Of a DNA stretch of 64,000 bases, positions 1 to 9,308 are shown piece after piece. The stretch covers positions 124,001-188,000 of the forward strand of contig NZ_CP065856.1 of NCBI RefSeq assembly GCF_016065055.1, read 5' to 3'. The notes under the pieces are model-generated. The model did no database searches and had not been told where the DNA came from. It saw only the letters and a list, made by a program, of their open reading frames with translations. The first letter of the stretch is position 1. Each line of letters opens with the position of its first letter. The position numbers were made by a program, and so were the translations under genes. Source of the DNA: Halosimplex litoreum. Lineage in GTDB: Archaea > Halobacteriota > Halobacteria > Halobacteriales > Haloarculaceae.

Positions 1-154
1 CCGCGCGATGGCCCTCGGATGCGTCGTCGCCCCGCTGTCGCGCGTATCGCCGGTTGCCGTCCTGGATGACGGCGACGTGACTGGGCGTACCCGACAGCTC
101 CAGTTCGAGCAACCGCTCGTACGCACCGCGTGCCAGCTGCCCCAGTCTCTCCAT
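1..154 (-). CDS. uppS: Polyprenyl diphosphate synthase (UppS family), 5' part only; runs off the left edge
   Basis: Cis-prenyltransferase that extends a polyprenyl diphosphate with isopentenyl diphosphate to make the lipid carrier for glycan assembly. Only the first 51 codons are visible. They contain the family's region [15 protein letters not shown] (residues 26-39, catalytic Asp32), followed by GHR (48-50), as in other haloarchaeal homologues. I chose the ATG at 154. An in-frame ATG at 250 would add 32 residues that look non-coding: the stretch 155-250 is AT-richer and is probably the promoter region shared with the divergent phosphatase gene. The carrier role fits the glycan genes later in the window, although the two regions are far apart. 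Confidence 0.85.
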   Translation of the reverse strand, partial: MERLGQLARGAYERLLELELSGTPSHVAVIQDGNRRYARQRGDDASEGHRA

Positions 155-279
155 CTGCTTATGTTCTTTCAGGCCGACGATATGAGTTTTGTGTTTAGAA
201 CGAACGGAAGATCCCTCCGAAGCCGTTTTGATGCCCTGTGGTGTATCCATCGGTTGACAGACCGTCGGTCCCGTCCGCC

Positions 280-1203
280 ATGATAGACCTCACTCCCGAC
301 CACGACGACCCGATGCCTCGCGCCGCACGCGACGGCGTCGGCGCGCTCGACGCCGACAGCCCCCGTATCGTCAGTATCAGCGACATCCACGGCTACCTCG
401 ACGCCGCCCGCGCGGCGCTCACAGTCGTCGGCGACCACCCCGACTTCGCCCCGCTCGTCGACGCCGACGAGGACGGCCGGCTCCACTGGGCCGGCGACGA
501 CGAGTCGGTACTCGTGTTCAACGGCGATCTGGTCGACCGCGGCCCCGACAACGCCGCCGTGGTCGCCCTCGTCGAACGCCTCGCTCGCGAGGCCCCGCCC
601 GGCCACGTCCGCGTCACGCTCGGCAACCACGAGTGGGGCGTCCTCTTCCGAGACCTGGTCAACTGGGACGCCTGGTTCTCCGGCAGTCGGTCCGACGTGG
701 AGCGCCGACAGCTCTGTGAAGCGATCGTCGACGGCCACCTCGTCGCCGCCTACGACGGCTACGCGTTCACGTACGCCCACGCCGGCCGCGTCAGCGACTA
801 CGACACCGCACGGTTGAACGACCGGTTCGCCGAAGCGGCCGGTGATCTCCTCGACGCGATCGGGACCGACGACGACGAGTCGACCCAGAAACGGTTGGTC
901 GAAGACTACCGGGAAGTGCTCGGCATCGGCCGTCGTGGCGGCCGTGCCTTCGGTGCCGGCATCGCCTGGCTCGACTTCAAGTTCCTGAGCGATACGGCGC
1001 CACTCCAGGTCGTCGGCCATACACGCCAGGACGAGATCGTCCAGAAGGGTAACGTGATCTGCGAGAACGTGATCCGGGCGAACCTGGAGAACGCGGGTGG
1101 GGAGGCTGTGATGGTGGAGACCGAGTCGGAGTTGGTGGCGCTGGAGCGACGTGGGAACGGGAGCGTCCGGAAGCGGACGTTCGAGATCCCCGACGGAGAC
1201 TGA
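280..1203 (+). CDS. PPP-like metallophosphoesterase
   Basis: Calcineurin-like phosphoesterase of 307 residues. The metal-binding motifs are in order: SDIHG (34-38), GDLVDRG (82-88), GNHE (115-118), and a later GHT near the C-terminus. This set is typical of PPP-type serine/threonine or diadenosine-tetraphosphate phosphatases. The substrate cannot be told from sequence. I place the start at the ATG at 280; an upstream in-frame ATG at 238 and a downstream one at 313 are possible, but the conserved domain begins only around residue 30. It is divergent from uppS and is the last host gene before the left attachment site of the integrated element. Confidence 0.8.
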   Translation: MIDLTPDHDDPMPRAARDGVGALDADSPRIVSISDIHGYLDAARAALTVVGDHPDFAPLVDADEDGRLHWAGDDESVLVFNGDLVDRGPDNAAVVALVERLAREAPPGHVRVTLGNHEWGVLFRDLVNWDAWFSGSRSDVERRQLCEAIVDGHLVAAYDGYAFTYAHAGRVSDYDTARLNDRFAEAAGDLLDAIGTDDDESTQKRLVEDYREVLGIGRRGGRAFGAGIAWLDFKFLSDTAPLQVVGHTRQDEIVQKGNVICENVIRANLENAGGEAVMVETESELVALERRGNGSVRKRTFEIPDGD

Positions 1204-1463
1204 TCGGTCGCGTCGTCGGTCTCGAGTGCCTGCGCTCGACCGGGGCAATGCGGGTCGTCGTGAGTGAACCCCCTCACGACCAAAGCGATAGAACGGAAGG
1301 TGACACCGCGCTCGGGCGCGCCGGTTGGATAAGACTCCTCGAGAGAGCGAAACCCTACGGAGAAGCCGCTAGTGGGTATAATGAAGTGGGACCGCCGAGG
1401 TGAGCGAGTCGCTTTCGGAGGGAGTCATCCCAACGGTCACAGTGGTGTTCCTGTTCCAGTGGT
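1204..1463. other. Intergenic region containing the left element boundary
   Basis: No open reading frame with coding character is seen here. The host-derived part ends at the attL copy (1387-1399). The element side then continues to the integrase stop codon at 1464. Confidence 0.5.
1387..1399 (+). repeat. attL: displaced copy of the tRNA-Pro 3' end
   Basis: TGGGACCGCCGAG, identical to 9309-9321. Read on the minus strand it is the acceptor and T-stem end of tRNA-Pro. The integrase gene ends 65 bases inward. Confidence 0.85.
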
Positions 1464-2540
1464 TCATTCGAGGTAGCTACGTCGCGTTTCCATCCGCTTC
1501 AGCAGATCAGGCTGATCGTAGTGAGTGCGAATGACCTCTGGCGTGGCATTCACGCGCTCAGCGAGTACCTCAGGTGGCCAACCTTCGTCACGATGATTTG
1601 TGATCGAGCCTGTCCGTATCCGGTGGGGTGAACGAGCTGACGGACAGCGCGACTCATAGCCATGTTCACGGGCTTCGCAATCTTCCGGGTCACGATCGTG
1701 CGGGCAAACTCCATATCGGCACGGTTGGGTGATGATATTGAACCGGGAGCGAATCGCTCCCTTCGACATTCGACCCGTTCCCTTCTGACTGGAGAAGAGA
1801 GGTTTCCGGCCGAATTCATCTTCTACGTCCGGTCGAGAAACTTCGATGTATTCCCGAAGTAGCTCACCGATCTCTTCGGAAAGGCCAACCGGTCGCTCAC
1901 CATCTTCCTGATTCTTTAGAGGAGTATCTGAATCCGGACGGTGCCGGAAGTAGATAAACGGAACTTCAACGCTTTCCAGCTCTTCCGGATCGATGTCGTC
2001 CTGGTGAGCAAGTCGTTGGAGATCGTCTTCGACGAGATAGCAGTCACGTAGATCTAGCGAGCGTAGCGCGCCGAGGCGTGCGCCCGTGTGCCACGCGAGA
2101 GCAAATAGAGCGCGGTCCCGGCTAGCGTATTCGTACCTTCTGAGATTTTCAAGAATATTTTCGGCTCGCTTTGTCGATAATTTCTCTTCATTTGCCCGTT
2201 CTGCCTTCGAGAGAGTCGGCACATCCACTTTCGCCGGTAATTCCGGTGGGACAGCCTCAACATCCACACAGAATTCGAGAAAGAGTTTGATAGTCCCGAG
2301 TTGATTATTCAACGCGCTCTTGCTGAGATCATCGGCACGGCGGGCTGAATCGTACCGAAAAACATCGCGCCCTGCCAGTTCATTCAGATTTTGGATTCCT
2401 TCTTCATCGAGCCAGTCGACGAACTGGCGGACTCGATAAAAGTAGCTTTTTACAGTTTCTTCGGACTTCTCAGCCCGCTGCCGGTCGAGCCACATTTCCA
2501 TTGCCTCACGAGGGTCGAGAGGTCGGAGATCTTCGCTCAT
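1464..2540 (-). CDS. Tyrosine recombinase / phage-type integrase
   Basis: Site-specific recombinase of 358 residues with a SAM-like core-binding domain (about 8-95) and a catalytic domain (about 120-350). The catalytic residues are all visible: Arg155 in HTGARLGALR, Lys209 in TPLKN, His306-x-x-Arg309 in SPHRIRTG, His316, and the nucleophile Tyr341 in RTHYD. A four-cysteine insert (Cys274, 279, 288, 299) before the HxxR motif looks like a zinc-binding knuckle, as seen in other haloarchaeal integrases. The ATG at 2540 (MSEDLRP) is preferred to an upstream one at 2579. It lies next to attL and is divergent from the regulator at 2790. It presumably integrates and excises the element. Confidence 0.92.
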   Translation of the reverse strand: MSEDLRPLDPREAMEMWLDRQRAEKSEETVKSYFYRVRQFVDWLDEEGIQNLNELAGRDVFRYDSARRADDLSKSALNNQLGTIKLFLEFCVDVEAVPPELPAKVDVPTLSKAERANEEKLSTKRAENILENLRRYEYASRDRALFALAWHTGARLGALRSLDLRDCYLVEDDLQRLAHQDDIDPEELESVEVPFIYFRHRPDSDTPLKNQEDGERPVGLSEEIGELLREYIEVSRPDVEDEFGRKPLFSSQKGTGRMSKGAIRSRFNIITQPCRYGVCPHDRDPEDCEAREHGYESRCPSARSPHRIRTGSITNHRDEGWPPEVLAERVNATPEVIRTHYDQPDLLKRMETRRSYLE

Positions 2541-2670
2541 GTATTCACCCCAGGTAACGGGCGGCCGCAGTCGACACAACAGGATTCGAGTATACCCCCT
2601 TCCGTCCGAATTTGGCGGGTTTCCAGTGTATCGGGTCGAATCTGTAATTTAGACCGTCTCGTCATATAAT

Positions 2671-2712
2671 ACAGCTAAATGGCTGTTACCATAAAGCTAT
2701 CCCTAATTAGGG
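2671..2712. promoter_or_regulatory. Divergent promoter/operator region with palindromes
   Basis: Between the integrase and the regulator gene lie two symmetric sites: ACAGC-TAAATG-GCTGT (2671-2686) and the perfect 12-bp palindrome CCCTAATTAGGG (2701-2712). The region is AT-rich, with a TATA-like ATATAAT just upstream of the first site. They are good operator candidates for the winged-helix protein encoded at 2790. The assignment is inferred from position. Confidence 0.5.
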
Positions 2713-2789
2713 AACGTTTTTTGGAGAAGGGCAATCAGTGGGGCTTGAACCGGGGTCACTTTTTAGAGAGAGGGACTGTACTGGAGAAT

Positions 2790-3236
2790 ATGGACGACGA
2801 ACCTGACCGGATAGACTGGCTCACCGACATGGACAAGCAGATATTGGAAGTTCTAAGTAGTGAGCTCATCCTGACCCCCGCAATCATCGCAGAGAACATC
2901 GGTCGATCTCGAAAAGGAGTTTCTAACCGTATCAATTCGCTACAGGCAGGTGAGCTAATCGAGAAAATTGACCGCGGCAAGTATCGAATAACCGATGAAG
3001 GCCGATCAGTTCTGGAAAGTTTCAACAAAGAGAAGATTCGGGGAATTCGGTTAGATATAACACAGCGAAGGCTAATCGAGGAAGATTTAGGAGTTACCAG
3101 AGAGGAATACTTGAGGCAAGCCCGGAAGGAGTACGAGCAGATAAGAAAGGATGAAGATATTGAGGAGCCTTTTGAAGAAGCCTTCGAGCGTGTAGAATCC
3201 CGTCTTCGAGAGGATGCAGAAGAAGAATCCAACTAA
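2790..3236 (+). CDS. PhiH1 repressor-like winged-helix regulator
   Basis: A 148-residue DNA-binding protein. Residues about 5-70 form a winged helix: the opening RIDWLTDMDKQILEVL, a recognition-helix region SRKGVSNRINSLQ and a wing ending in YRITDEGR. This is the pattern of the haloarchaeal PhiH1 repressor-like family. The C-terminal half is charged and predicted helical (LREDAEEESN at the end) and may dimerise. The ATG at 2790 follows a GGAG sequence and is preferred to one at 2679. As the only regulator in the element, divergent from the integrase, it is the likely switch between the integrated and mobile states. Confidence 0.75.
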   Translation: MDDEPDRIDWLTDMDKQILEVLSSELILTPAIIAENIGRSRKGVSNRINSLQAGELIEKIDRGKYRITDEGRSVLESFNKEKIRGIRLDITQRRLIEEDLGVTREEYLRQARKEYEQIRKDEDIEEPFEEAFERVESRLREDAEEESN

Positions 3237-3262
3237 GTTCACAAATAGCGCTGGATATCTTA

Positions 3263-3823
3263 TTACATATCCAGGTTGATTTTTTCAATAAATACTTCAA
3301 CTGTCTTTGTGATAGAATCAAGATCGCTGAGTCCGGTGCAGAGAAGTTTTCCACTGGAGAATATGAGAATGACCGCGTTTGACTCAGAGTCACGGTAAAT
3401 CAGGCCTGGGAACTGCTCCGGTTCATACTCGATGCGTTCCAACCCAAGCTGCAGCGCCAATGCTTCGAGATCCACATTCCTATCGAGCGCCGTTGTTACA
3501 ACAATATTGCTTACTTCAGACTCAGGTGTAAAATCAAACTTTAGTATATCCTGCATCACTGCATTCACGCGCCCGACTACATTTTCGAAGTGTTCGACAG
3601 AATCGACTCCAGTGATTGAGCAACGTCCGGATCGATAGAATGCGACATACGTATCATCCGGAGCAAAATATGTTTGTAGCCAGTGATTCTCTGCGGGTTC
3701 ATAGGTGGAGTTGGTAATTTCACTTCGGGTAGCCATTGTGTCGGCTAACTCGCCTAGGTCGAGCTCCTGACGATAATGAACCCACCCCACTACGTTGACA
3801 ACTTCTAAACCCAAGTCATTCAT
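3263..3823 (-). CDS. Element-encoded TATA-binding protein (TBP paralogue)
   Basis: The 186-residue length matches archaeal TBP, as does the two-fold repeat. The second repeat carries the clear family signature: YEPEQFPGLIYR, then AVILIFSSGKLLCTG. The first repeat (about 8-90) is divergent but retains AFYRSGRCSITG in the equivalent place. TBP binds TATA boxes and recruits TFB and RNA polymerase. It lies 48 bases downstream of the restriction-modification gene on the same strand, so the two are probably co-transcribed. Its AT-rich sequence and place inside an integrated element mark it as horizontally acquired. It could redirect transcription towards element promoters; that role is inference. 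Confidence 0.88.
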   Translation of the reverse strand: MNDLGLEVVNVVGWVHYRQELDLGELADTMATRSEITNSTYEPAENHWLQTYFAPDDTYVAFYRSGRCSITGVDSVEHFENVVGRVNAVMQDILKFDFTPESEVSNIVVTTALDRNVDLEALALQLGLERIEYEPEQFPGLIYRDSESNAVILIFSSGKLLCTGLSDLDSITKTVEVFIEKINLDM

Positions 3824-3871
3824 AATAGGATAAGTGTCACCATGAGTATTAACGACGATGGAGAGAGAATC

Positions 3872-6796
3872 TTATGAGAAATCGTCTAATGTGCTGACTC
3901 CGCCCTCATTTTCTCCGCCGAAGTATTCAGATGACCATTCTACTGTAGCATCAAGGTCTTTTAACATGACTTCGGAATCAAATTCACCCTCTAATCGCTG
4001 GTGTGTCATCACTTTCCTCATTGTGGATAGCTCTTCAGGAGTGATGGAATCAAGCCCAACTGCATCAAGAACAGCCTGATTCAGCTGTTGTTCTGCATCA
4101 TCCTCTCCGTTCAATAGAGCATTTGTCGCCGTTTTAATTGACTCTATGTGTTCTTGTTCAAACTCCCGAATATCTGGAACGGGAACGCTCTCTAATTCAT
4201 ACGTCATCAACTGCAATGCGCCGTTCCCCTCTACCCGGCCCCAACATTCGAGTAAAGCTCCGTAGAGGCTCGAATTCATGAGCCCGATGACGACTTTAGA
4301 ATCAATACCTCCCTTGACATAGACACAGTCTACTGCATTTGTTGTAAGCGCTCTCGCACGATTTGAAACCGTAAAGAGTCTCCATTTGAAGAATTTAGGA
4401 TGGAATAACTCTGGCGCTTGTTGCTCACCTAAATCGAACCAAACTCCTCTGTTTGCACAGGTGTTTCGTTTATGAATCTCATCATTTTCACCTTCATTAA
4501 TATACTGGAGTAGAGAATCATATCCATCGCGCTTAAGCGAGGATCGCACGTCTTCTTCTAGTGTCGTATCGGTCCCGAATTTTTTGGTTCGATTTTCCAC
4601 TTTCGTTACATAGTCATGGACATCAAGAATATATTTATCAGCATCTCCTTGCTCAAATACTTCCGAGTCCATTCCTTTAATGCTCTTTACTACTGGTGAC
4701 AAGAATCGCTTGTCAATACCTCTTCTCTCTGCTTCATCTTGATCCAGAATAAAGAATTTATTAGCGCCTGTAACCGGCCCACGAGATATGTCTACAAAAT
4801 TACTAAGGGGGACAAAGTCATCTCGCTCAATAAGGTTAATTAATTTGAGTGGAGCATTCAAGTAGTAGTTGATTTTTTTCGGGCCTGTATCGTGAAGGTA
4901 TTCTTGTCGAACTCCTAGCATACGATAGTTCGGGCGTTCACGAATGTCTATTGGTTCCTGATCGAGCGACATACCAAACGTCACAGTTTCATAAAGATCG
5001 ACAGGTTCCATCTCTTCTTGAACACGAATGAATTTCGTTACGGTTTCTCGTCGAGTTTCTTCATCCTCACACCGCTCAATTAGCAATAAGCAGGTATCTA
5101 CAAATGCATCTTCGAACGCTCGTTCTGCAAATCCGACAACCGCATGGATTTGGTAATGGTCAAATAGGAACTGCTGGAAATCCATTCCATATCGGACACT
5201 CAACCATTTCGGCGGAATGACGAACCCGAGCCGTCCTCCGTCTCTGAGGAATTGCGTAGCATGTGTAACGAAGTATACGTACGCATCGCTTTTCTTACTG
5301 AGTTTCTTCGACCCATCAAGATAGGGTGATGCATTTTCTGGACCGAACCGTGAAAGATGCGCTCTGAATGCGTCTTTATCAGGTATGTCACGGTTCCGGA
5401 TATACGGCGGGTTTCCGACGATCCCGTCGAAGTACCCGACTTCCCCAGTATCCCGGTTATCTAGCCGCGCAGATGTCAGCATTTTCGAGTCTGGTTCGAT
5501 GGCGAAGAATGAGGCGTGGTAAGCGTGTAGTGTATCAATTTCCTCTTCGATGTTTTGACTCGCAAGGTTCAACGCAGTGAGATGCAGCGGGAATTTATTG
5601 ATATCTACAGCGGTGATCGAGTCAAGAATGTCTTGATGCGTGGCGTCCGGGTAGTCACGTTTCAAGTCGGTGTATACTTCGACGGGGAATGTTCCACTAC
5701 CAGACGCTGGGTCAAGGATTTCAGGAAGATCGTATTCTGCTTGTGCGTCGAGAACCCATTCCGAGACGGCATCAGCGATCGTCGGTGGTGTGTAGTACTG
5801 ACCGAGCTTTTTACGTTCAGTTTTCGGAATAAGTTCTTCGAATACGTCACCTAGAAGATCTTCGTCGATTCCAGAAATTTCGCGTTGCTCAATGTTTTCA
5901 GCGAGTGATTGGATATTCTGTAGTGTTTTCTTATTGTGTGGGAACTGTTCGAACAAATCGCTATTTCGGAAGATCGGTTCGTAGTCGATCTTTTCCATGA
6001 TTTCGTCGAATCGCCGGCGGATGTGTTCATCGAGAAAATCGAGACTAGAAACACCGACGAGTGATTGAAGTTTGTTCCCATCGCTTGGTTTGATTGGATC
6101 TGGTGTTTGTTCACGGACGACTTCGTAGAACAGAATTTTATTCGTTAACAGGTACGCATATTGTTTCGCGGCGGTTTCTAACTGTTCATCCGTTGGTAGA
6201 GCGGTGAAGTCGTTTTCTCGAACCCAGCCGTCAAACAGATTGATGAATTTCTCATTACTTTTGTATTTTTGCTGAGCGAGCTCTTTGTATGCCGGCCAAA
6301 TCGTTGAGTGGAATGTTCGGAGTAACCCAACAACTTGTTCTTTCTTTTCCTGTTCAGGAAGTTTCCCATGCTGATAGAGATGATCAACGCCGGAGAGGAG
6401 TTGCGGAACGAATCCGTCAAGTTCCGGGTCAGAGAGGTTGATCGGGCGGAGGTTTGCGTAGTTGTAAGGGACGTTCTGTAGAGTGATTTCTCCGTCGTAG
6501 TTGAAGAGGTAAAAGTCATTACTATTACACGTTGCGAAAAAGTCAGCGCCGATGTCTCGCGTGTAGTCGCGTGCCTGTTTTATTACGTCTTTATCATATG
6601 GGGAGATATCGTCTCGTTTGACCTCGATAACGAGACTACCAGTAAGGTTACTATCAATATGAATGTCTGCCTGTCGCCCCTCAACATCCTTCTCAATAGT
6701 GACCTCCGAGAACTTTGTATCATTATTCTCAACATATCGATAAAGGGCTGAGTAGAGGAGACTATGGAATTTTTGTTCTTTTGGTGTATCAGACAT
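3872..6796 (-). CDS. Type IIG restriction-modification enzyme
   Basis: One 974-residue polypeptide combining nuclease, methyltransferase and specificity regions. The N-terminus has a PD-(D/E)xK-like site (Asp44 in RQADIHID, Glu58 and Lys60 in LVIEVKRD). The N6-adenine methyltransferase core has motif X GQYYTP (332-337), motif I DPASGSGTF (362-370) and motif IV NPPY (462-465). The C-terminal third (about 680-940) fits a target-recognition domain. Such enzymes both cut and methylate and need no separate partner. Codon use and base composition are AT-richer than the host. It starts 164 bases downstream of rep and is followed by the TBP gene. The recognition site cannot be predicted. Confidence 0.85.
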   Translation of the reverse strand: MSDTPKEQKFHSLLYSALYRYVENNDTKFSEVTIEKDVEGRQADIHIDSNLTGSLVIEVKRDDISPYDKDVIKQARDYTRDIGADFFATCNSNDFYLFNYDGEITLQNVPYNYANLRPINLSDPELDGFVPQLLSGVDHLYQHGKLPEQEKKEQVVGLLRTFHSTIWPAYKELAQQKYKSNEKFINLFDGWVRENDFTALPTDEQLETAAKQYAYLLTNKILFYEVVREQTPDPIKPSDGNKLQSLVGVSSLDFLDEHIRRRFDEIMEKIDYEPIFRNSDLFEQFPHNKKTLQNIQSLAENIEQREISGIDEDLLGDVFEELIPKTERKKLGQYYTPPTIADAVSEWVLDAQAEYDLPEILDPASGSGTFPVEVYTDLKRDYPDATHQDILDSITAVDINKFPLHLTALNLASQNIEEEIDTLHAYHASFFAIEPDSKMLTSARLDNRDTGEVGYFDGIVGNPPYIRNRDIPDKDAFRAHLSRFGPENASPYLDGSKKLSKKSDAYVYFVTHATQFLRDGGRLGFVIPPKWLSVRYGMDFQQFLFDHYQIHAVVGFAERAFEDAFVDTCLLLIERCEDEETRRETVTKFIRVQEEMEPVDLYETVTFGMSLDQEPIDIRERPNYRMLGVRQEYLHDTGPKKINYYLNAPLKLINLIERDDFVPLSNFVDISRGPVTGANKFFILDQDEAERRGIDKRFLSPVVKSIKGMDSEVFEQGDADKYILDVHDYVTKVENRTKKFGTDTTLEEDVRSSLKRDGYDSLLQYINEGENDEIHKRNTCANRGVWFDLGEQQAPELFHPKFFKWRLFTVSNRARALTTNAVDCVYVKGGIDSKVVIGLMNSSLYGALLECWGRVEGNGALQLMTYELESVPVPDIREFEQEHIESIKTATNALLNGEDDAEQQLNQAVLDAVGLDSITPEELSTMRKVMTHQRLEGEFDSEVMLKDLDATVEWSSEYFGGENEGGVSTLDDFS

Positions 6797-6960
6797 GGAT
6801 TGTGGTTAGAAATCAGATGTACAAAAAGGTCAGCAATAGCAGGTCCAAACTCACACGACTAATACCGCACATATGGCCTGTATCTCGTTCACCAAAGATA
6901 ATTAACAATTCACAAGTGTTCGATTGAGGATGCATCTTAATCTTCTGCACTGACCATGAC

Positions 6961-8802
6961 CTAAGACCACACATCAATGATTGGTGGGTCCTTGTCCCGA
7001 TTTACGACTGGCATATCGTTACCGTCATCAATGCAGTCCTCTACGATTTCGAGGTTTTGCTGGCGATCGCCCAACTCGTCGCTTGGAAGGTCCCAATACG
7101 CATACGCGCCGATATAGTCGACGATACACTGGAACGCGGTTTCTTCTGGGAGCGTTGAACGCACCTGCGGCTGTTCCACATCCAAGATTGTCCGCTCTAT
7201 AGCGGCATCGAGATCATCGAGGTCATCCCACTGCTGACGCGCGAGAGCATCCCGTATCTCTCCTTCGCTCGCTTTTTGTACAGAGTCAAGTGAACACCAA
7301 CGGACGGCTTCGCGCACGTCAGGATCCTGCGTATGATCGTTCGTGTCTATCCCTTTCGTGATCGCTTTCGAGCAGGACCAGAAGCGCCGGTTCGTCGCCC
7401 AGTATAGTGCGAGCTTCCATGTCGCCGCTTTGTCAGCGTACGACTCCCGGTCGTCATCGCCCGCCTCGAAAGACTCCGTGGCGTCGAGTAGCGAACCGAA
7501 TGTCGCACTCAGATATTTGCCTAAGTATGCGCCAGCAGTCGATTCCATTTCGTGGCTGTCGTCACCAAACTCGATCAACTCGTGTGACCGGGTCCGTTCG
7601 CGTACCCAGTCTTCACCGTTATCGTGGTCGCCGAAACGGTACCAGTCAACGAAACCTTCGTCACTCTGAAATTCCGGTTCTAGATCGTCGAGGTCGTCGC
7701 GATACGTCAGGGGGTACACGTCGACGATCTCGCCCTGTCCGTAGTCGGCCCACTTTGCGGCAATCTCCTGTTTGTCGCATAACCATGGTAGTCCGTCGGA
7801 GTCTCGTTCTGGTACGTCGAAGAACAGCACGTGTAGGTGCGGATAGCCCTTCTCAGTGAACTCCAGCGCCTTAATATAGTCCGGACGCTCTCGTGGCCGC
7901 CCAGTAACGTCGTCGGAGAGATCAGGCCGCCAGCCTGGGACGATGGAGTCGCGGGTGTCGGCTTTGGTTGCCGGGTCAGAGTCAAAATACGATAGCAGAC
8001 GGTTGAAATTTTCGTTGATGGTATCGATGCCGTCGAGTAGTGACGCTTGGCGCTTCGGATCAGTCGTTAGAGTTACCAATACCGCATTGTCTGCATGGTC
8101 GTATCCGTACTCCAGTGCATCATTGAATCGTGCGAACTGCTTGGAAACGCGGCCTTGGTCGTTAAACCGAGTCTTGTAGTCCTTCGTCATCCGTCGGGTC
8201 GTCTCGCCGCCAGTGCGATCTACGAAGTGAACATCGAATAGCAGTTTGTAGTCCTTGATGCGATTGAGATAGGATGTAAAACCGTCTTTCAGTAACTCGC
8301 GTACGGTATCGTCTACAGAGTCTACGCAAGAGAGGTAATTTCGGAGGAATTCCCGGTCGTACGTTAGACCCTCTGTCTGAGCTGTTTGAGTAATGCCTTC
8401 TGTAATCAAGTCAAGAAGGCCCAGGGTGGGGGTTACGAAGAGAACCCCTGATGACCGGGATTTCCGCACGTAGGGGTCATCTGGCTCTTCAAGATCGTTG
8501 ATGAACCGATATGCAAACTGGTAGTCCGGATCAGAGCCTTCGACACGTTCGCAGTTCTCTGGAGTGACACCCTTCACAGCATACGAGACGACGTGAGACA
8601 GCGGTGTACCCTCAGGATGGGCCGCTATGAACTTCGCTATGCGTACGCGCTCCTCGTCGCGTTCGGTCAGAGAACCGTCTATGAGCTGACCGTAGCCGAG
8701 GAGGTCGCGCTCCTCCAGGAGGTCCGCTAAGACGGGAGTGTTACATCTGTCAGTAAGTTCGAGCCCGCCCAGGTGCCCTGGCGGGTCGACACGACTCCTC
8801 AT
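6961..8802 (-). CDS. HUH-family rolling-circle replication initiator (Rep)
   Basis: A 613-residue Rep-like endonuclease. The metal-binding HUH motif is PHLHVLFF (321-328, His322 and His324). The nicking-tyrosine motif is GAYLGKYLS (424-432: Tyr426, Lys429, Tyr430). A beta-strand resembling motif I, AVLVTLTTDP, is at 240-249. Large haloarchaeal Rep proteins of plasmids and pleolipovirus-like elements share this layout. The N-terminal 200 residues look like an extra domain of unknown role. The protein would nick the double-stranded origin and prime rolling-circle replication of the excised circle. The gene is more GC-rich than its TBP and restriction-modification neighbours. The hairpin-rich region immediately upstream is the candidate origin. 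Confidence 0.8.
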   Translation of the reverse strand: MRSRVDPPGHLGGLELTDRCNTPVLADLLEERDLLGYGQLIDGSLTERDEERVRIAKFIAAHPEGTPLSHVVSYAVKGVTPENCERVEGSDPDYQFAYRFINDLEEPDDPYVRKSRSSGVLFVTPTLGLLDLITEGITQTAQTEGLTYDREFLRNYLSCVDSVDDTVRELLKDGFTSYLNRIKDYKLLFDVHFVDRTGGETTRRMTKDYKTRFNDQGRVSKQFARFNDALEYGYDHADNAVLVTLTTDPKRQASLLDGIDTINENFNRLLSYFDSDPATKADTRDSIVPGWRPDLSDDVTGRPRERPDYIKALEFTEKGYPHLHVLFFDVPERDSDGLPWLCDKQEIAAKWADYGQGEIVDVYPLTYRDDLDDLEPEFQSDEGFVDWYRFGDHDNGEDWVRERTRSHELIEFGDDSHEMESTAGAYLGKYLSATFGSLLDATESFEAGDDDRESYADKAATWKLALYWATNRRFWSCSKAITKGIDTNDHTQDPDVREAVRWCSLDSVQKASEGEIRDALARQQWDDLDDLDAAIERTILDVEQPQVRSTLPEETAFQCIVDYIGAYAYWDLPSDELGDRQQNLEIVEDCIDDGNDMPVVNRDKDPPIIDVWS

Positions 8803-9308
8803 CGATGGGACCCCGCACAGGGAGAAACAGCGTTGGTCGGACAGGTGAACGCGGTAACGATTCCCCTCCCCCTTCGGGGTCGGGGGAGACGCTCAGGCTT
8901 CCGGGTCGCCCCACAAGGGGGCGCTTCCGGCTGGTCGAGCAGGTGCGGACCGCGATGGGCGCTCGCGGTCCGGTCCGGGCTGCTCGCTTCGCTGCGCTGC
9001 CGGGCAAACCTGTTCTCCTGTTCCCTCGCTTTCGGTGGTCTGTGAAGGCTGCCGAAGCAGGACGAAAACCACTCACTCGCGCCAGCCCCCGTGAAGGGGA
9101 CTGCCGCGAGGTCGACGAGCAGCGAAAAGACCGACTCACCTTCAGAATGGGTGGGTCGGTAGGTGGGTTGGTAAGACCAGTTAGTGAAACTCTTAGACTG
9201 AGAAAATCGGGTATTTAAATAGTCGCTTAATTTCTTTCCACTTTTGGAAGTAAATTGGACGCTCGCACATCTAAGACCGTAACTGTGGGCATGTGATGAA
9301 ACGCAGGA
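8803..9308. other. Candidate replication origin of the element (hairpin cluster)
   Basis: No convincing gene lies in these 506 bases. There are at least four stem-loops: CTCCCCC/GGGGGAG at 8866-8888, CGCCCC/GGGGCG at 8907-8923, a perfect 9-bp stem CGGACCGCG/CGCGGTCCG at 8946-8972, and CCCC/GGGG at 9087-9099. The last 110 bases become AT-rich and contain TATTTAAATA (9212-9221). Clustered hairpins next to a HUH rep gene suggest double- and single-strand origins. The nick site is not identified. Confidence 0.5.

Noticed and set aside
169-1248. Long minus-strand frame opposite the phosphatase gene
   Set aside because: It is a GC-frame shadow; the plus-strand protein has intact catalytic motifs and this one has none.
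1204-1463. Second tRNA near the left boundary
   Set aside because: Only the 13-bp tRNA 3' end is present and no cloverleaf can be built around it.
3872-6796. Large methyltransferase considered as BREX PglX
   Set aside because: It carries its own N-terminal PD-(D/E)xK site and has none of the BREX partners (PglZ, BrxC, BrxL, BrxA/B) nearby. Type IIG fits better.
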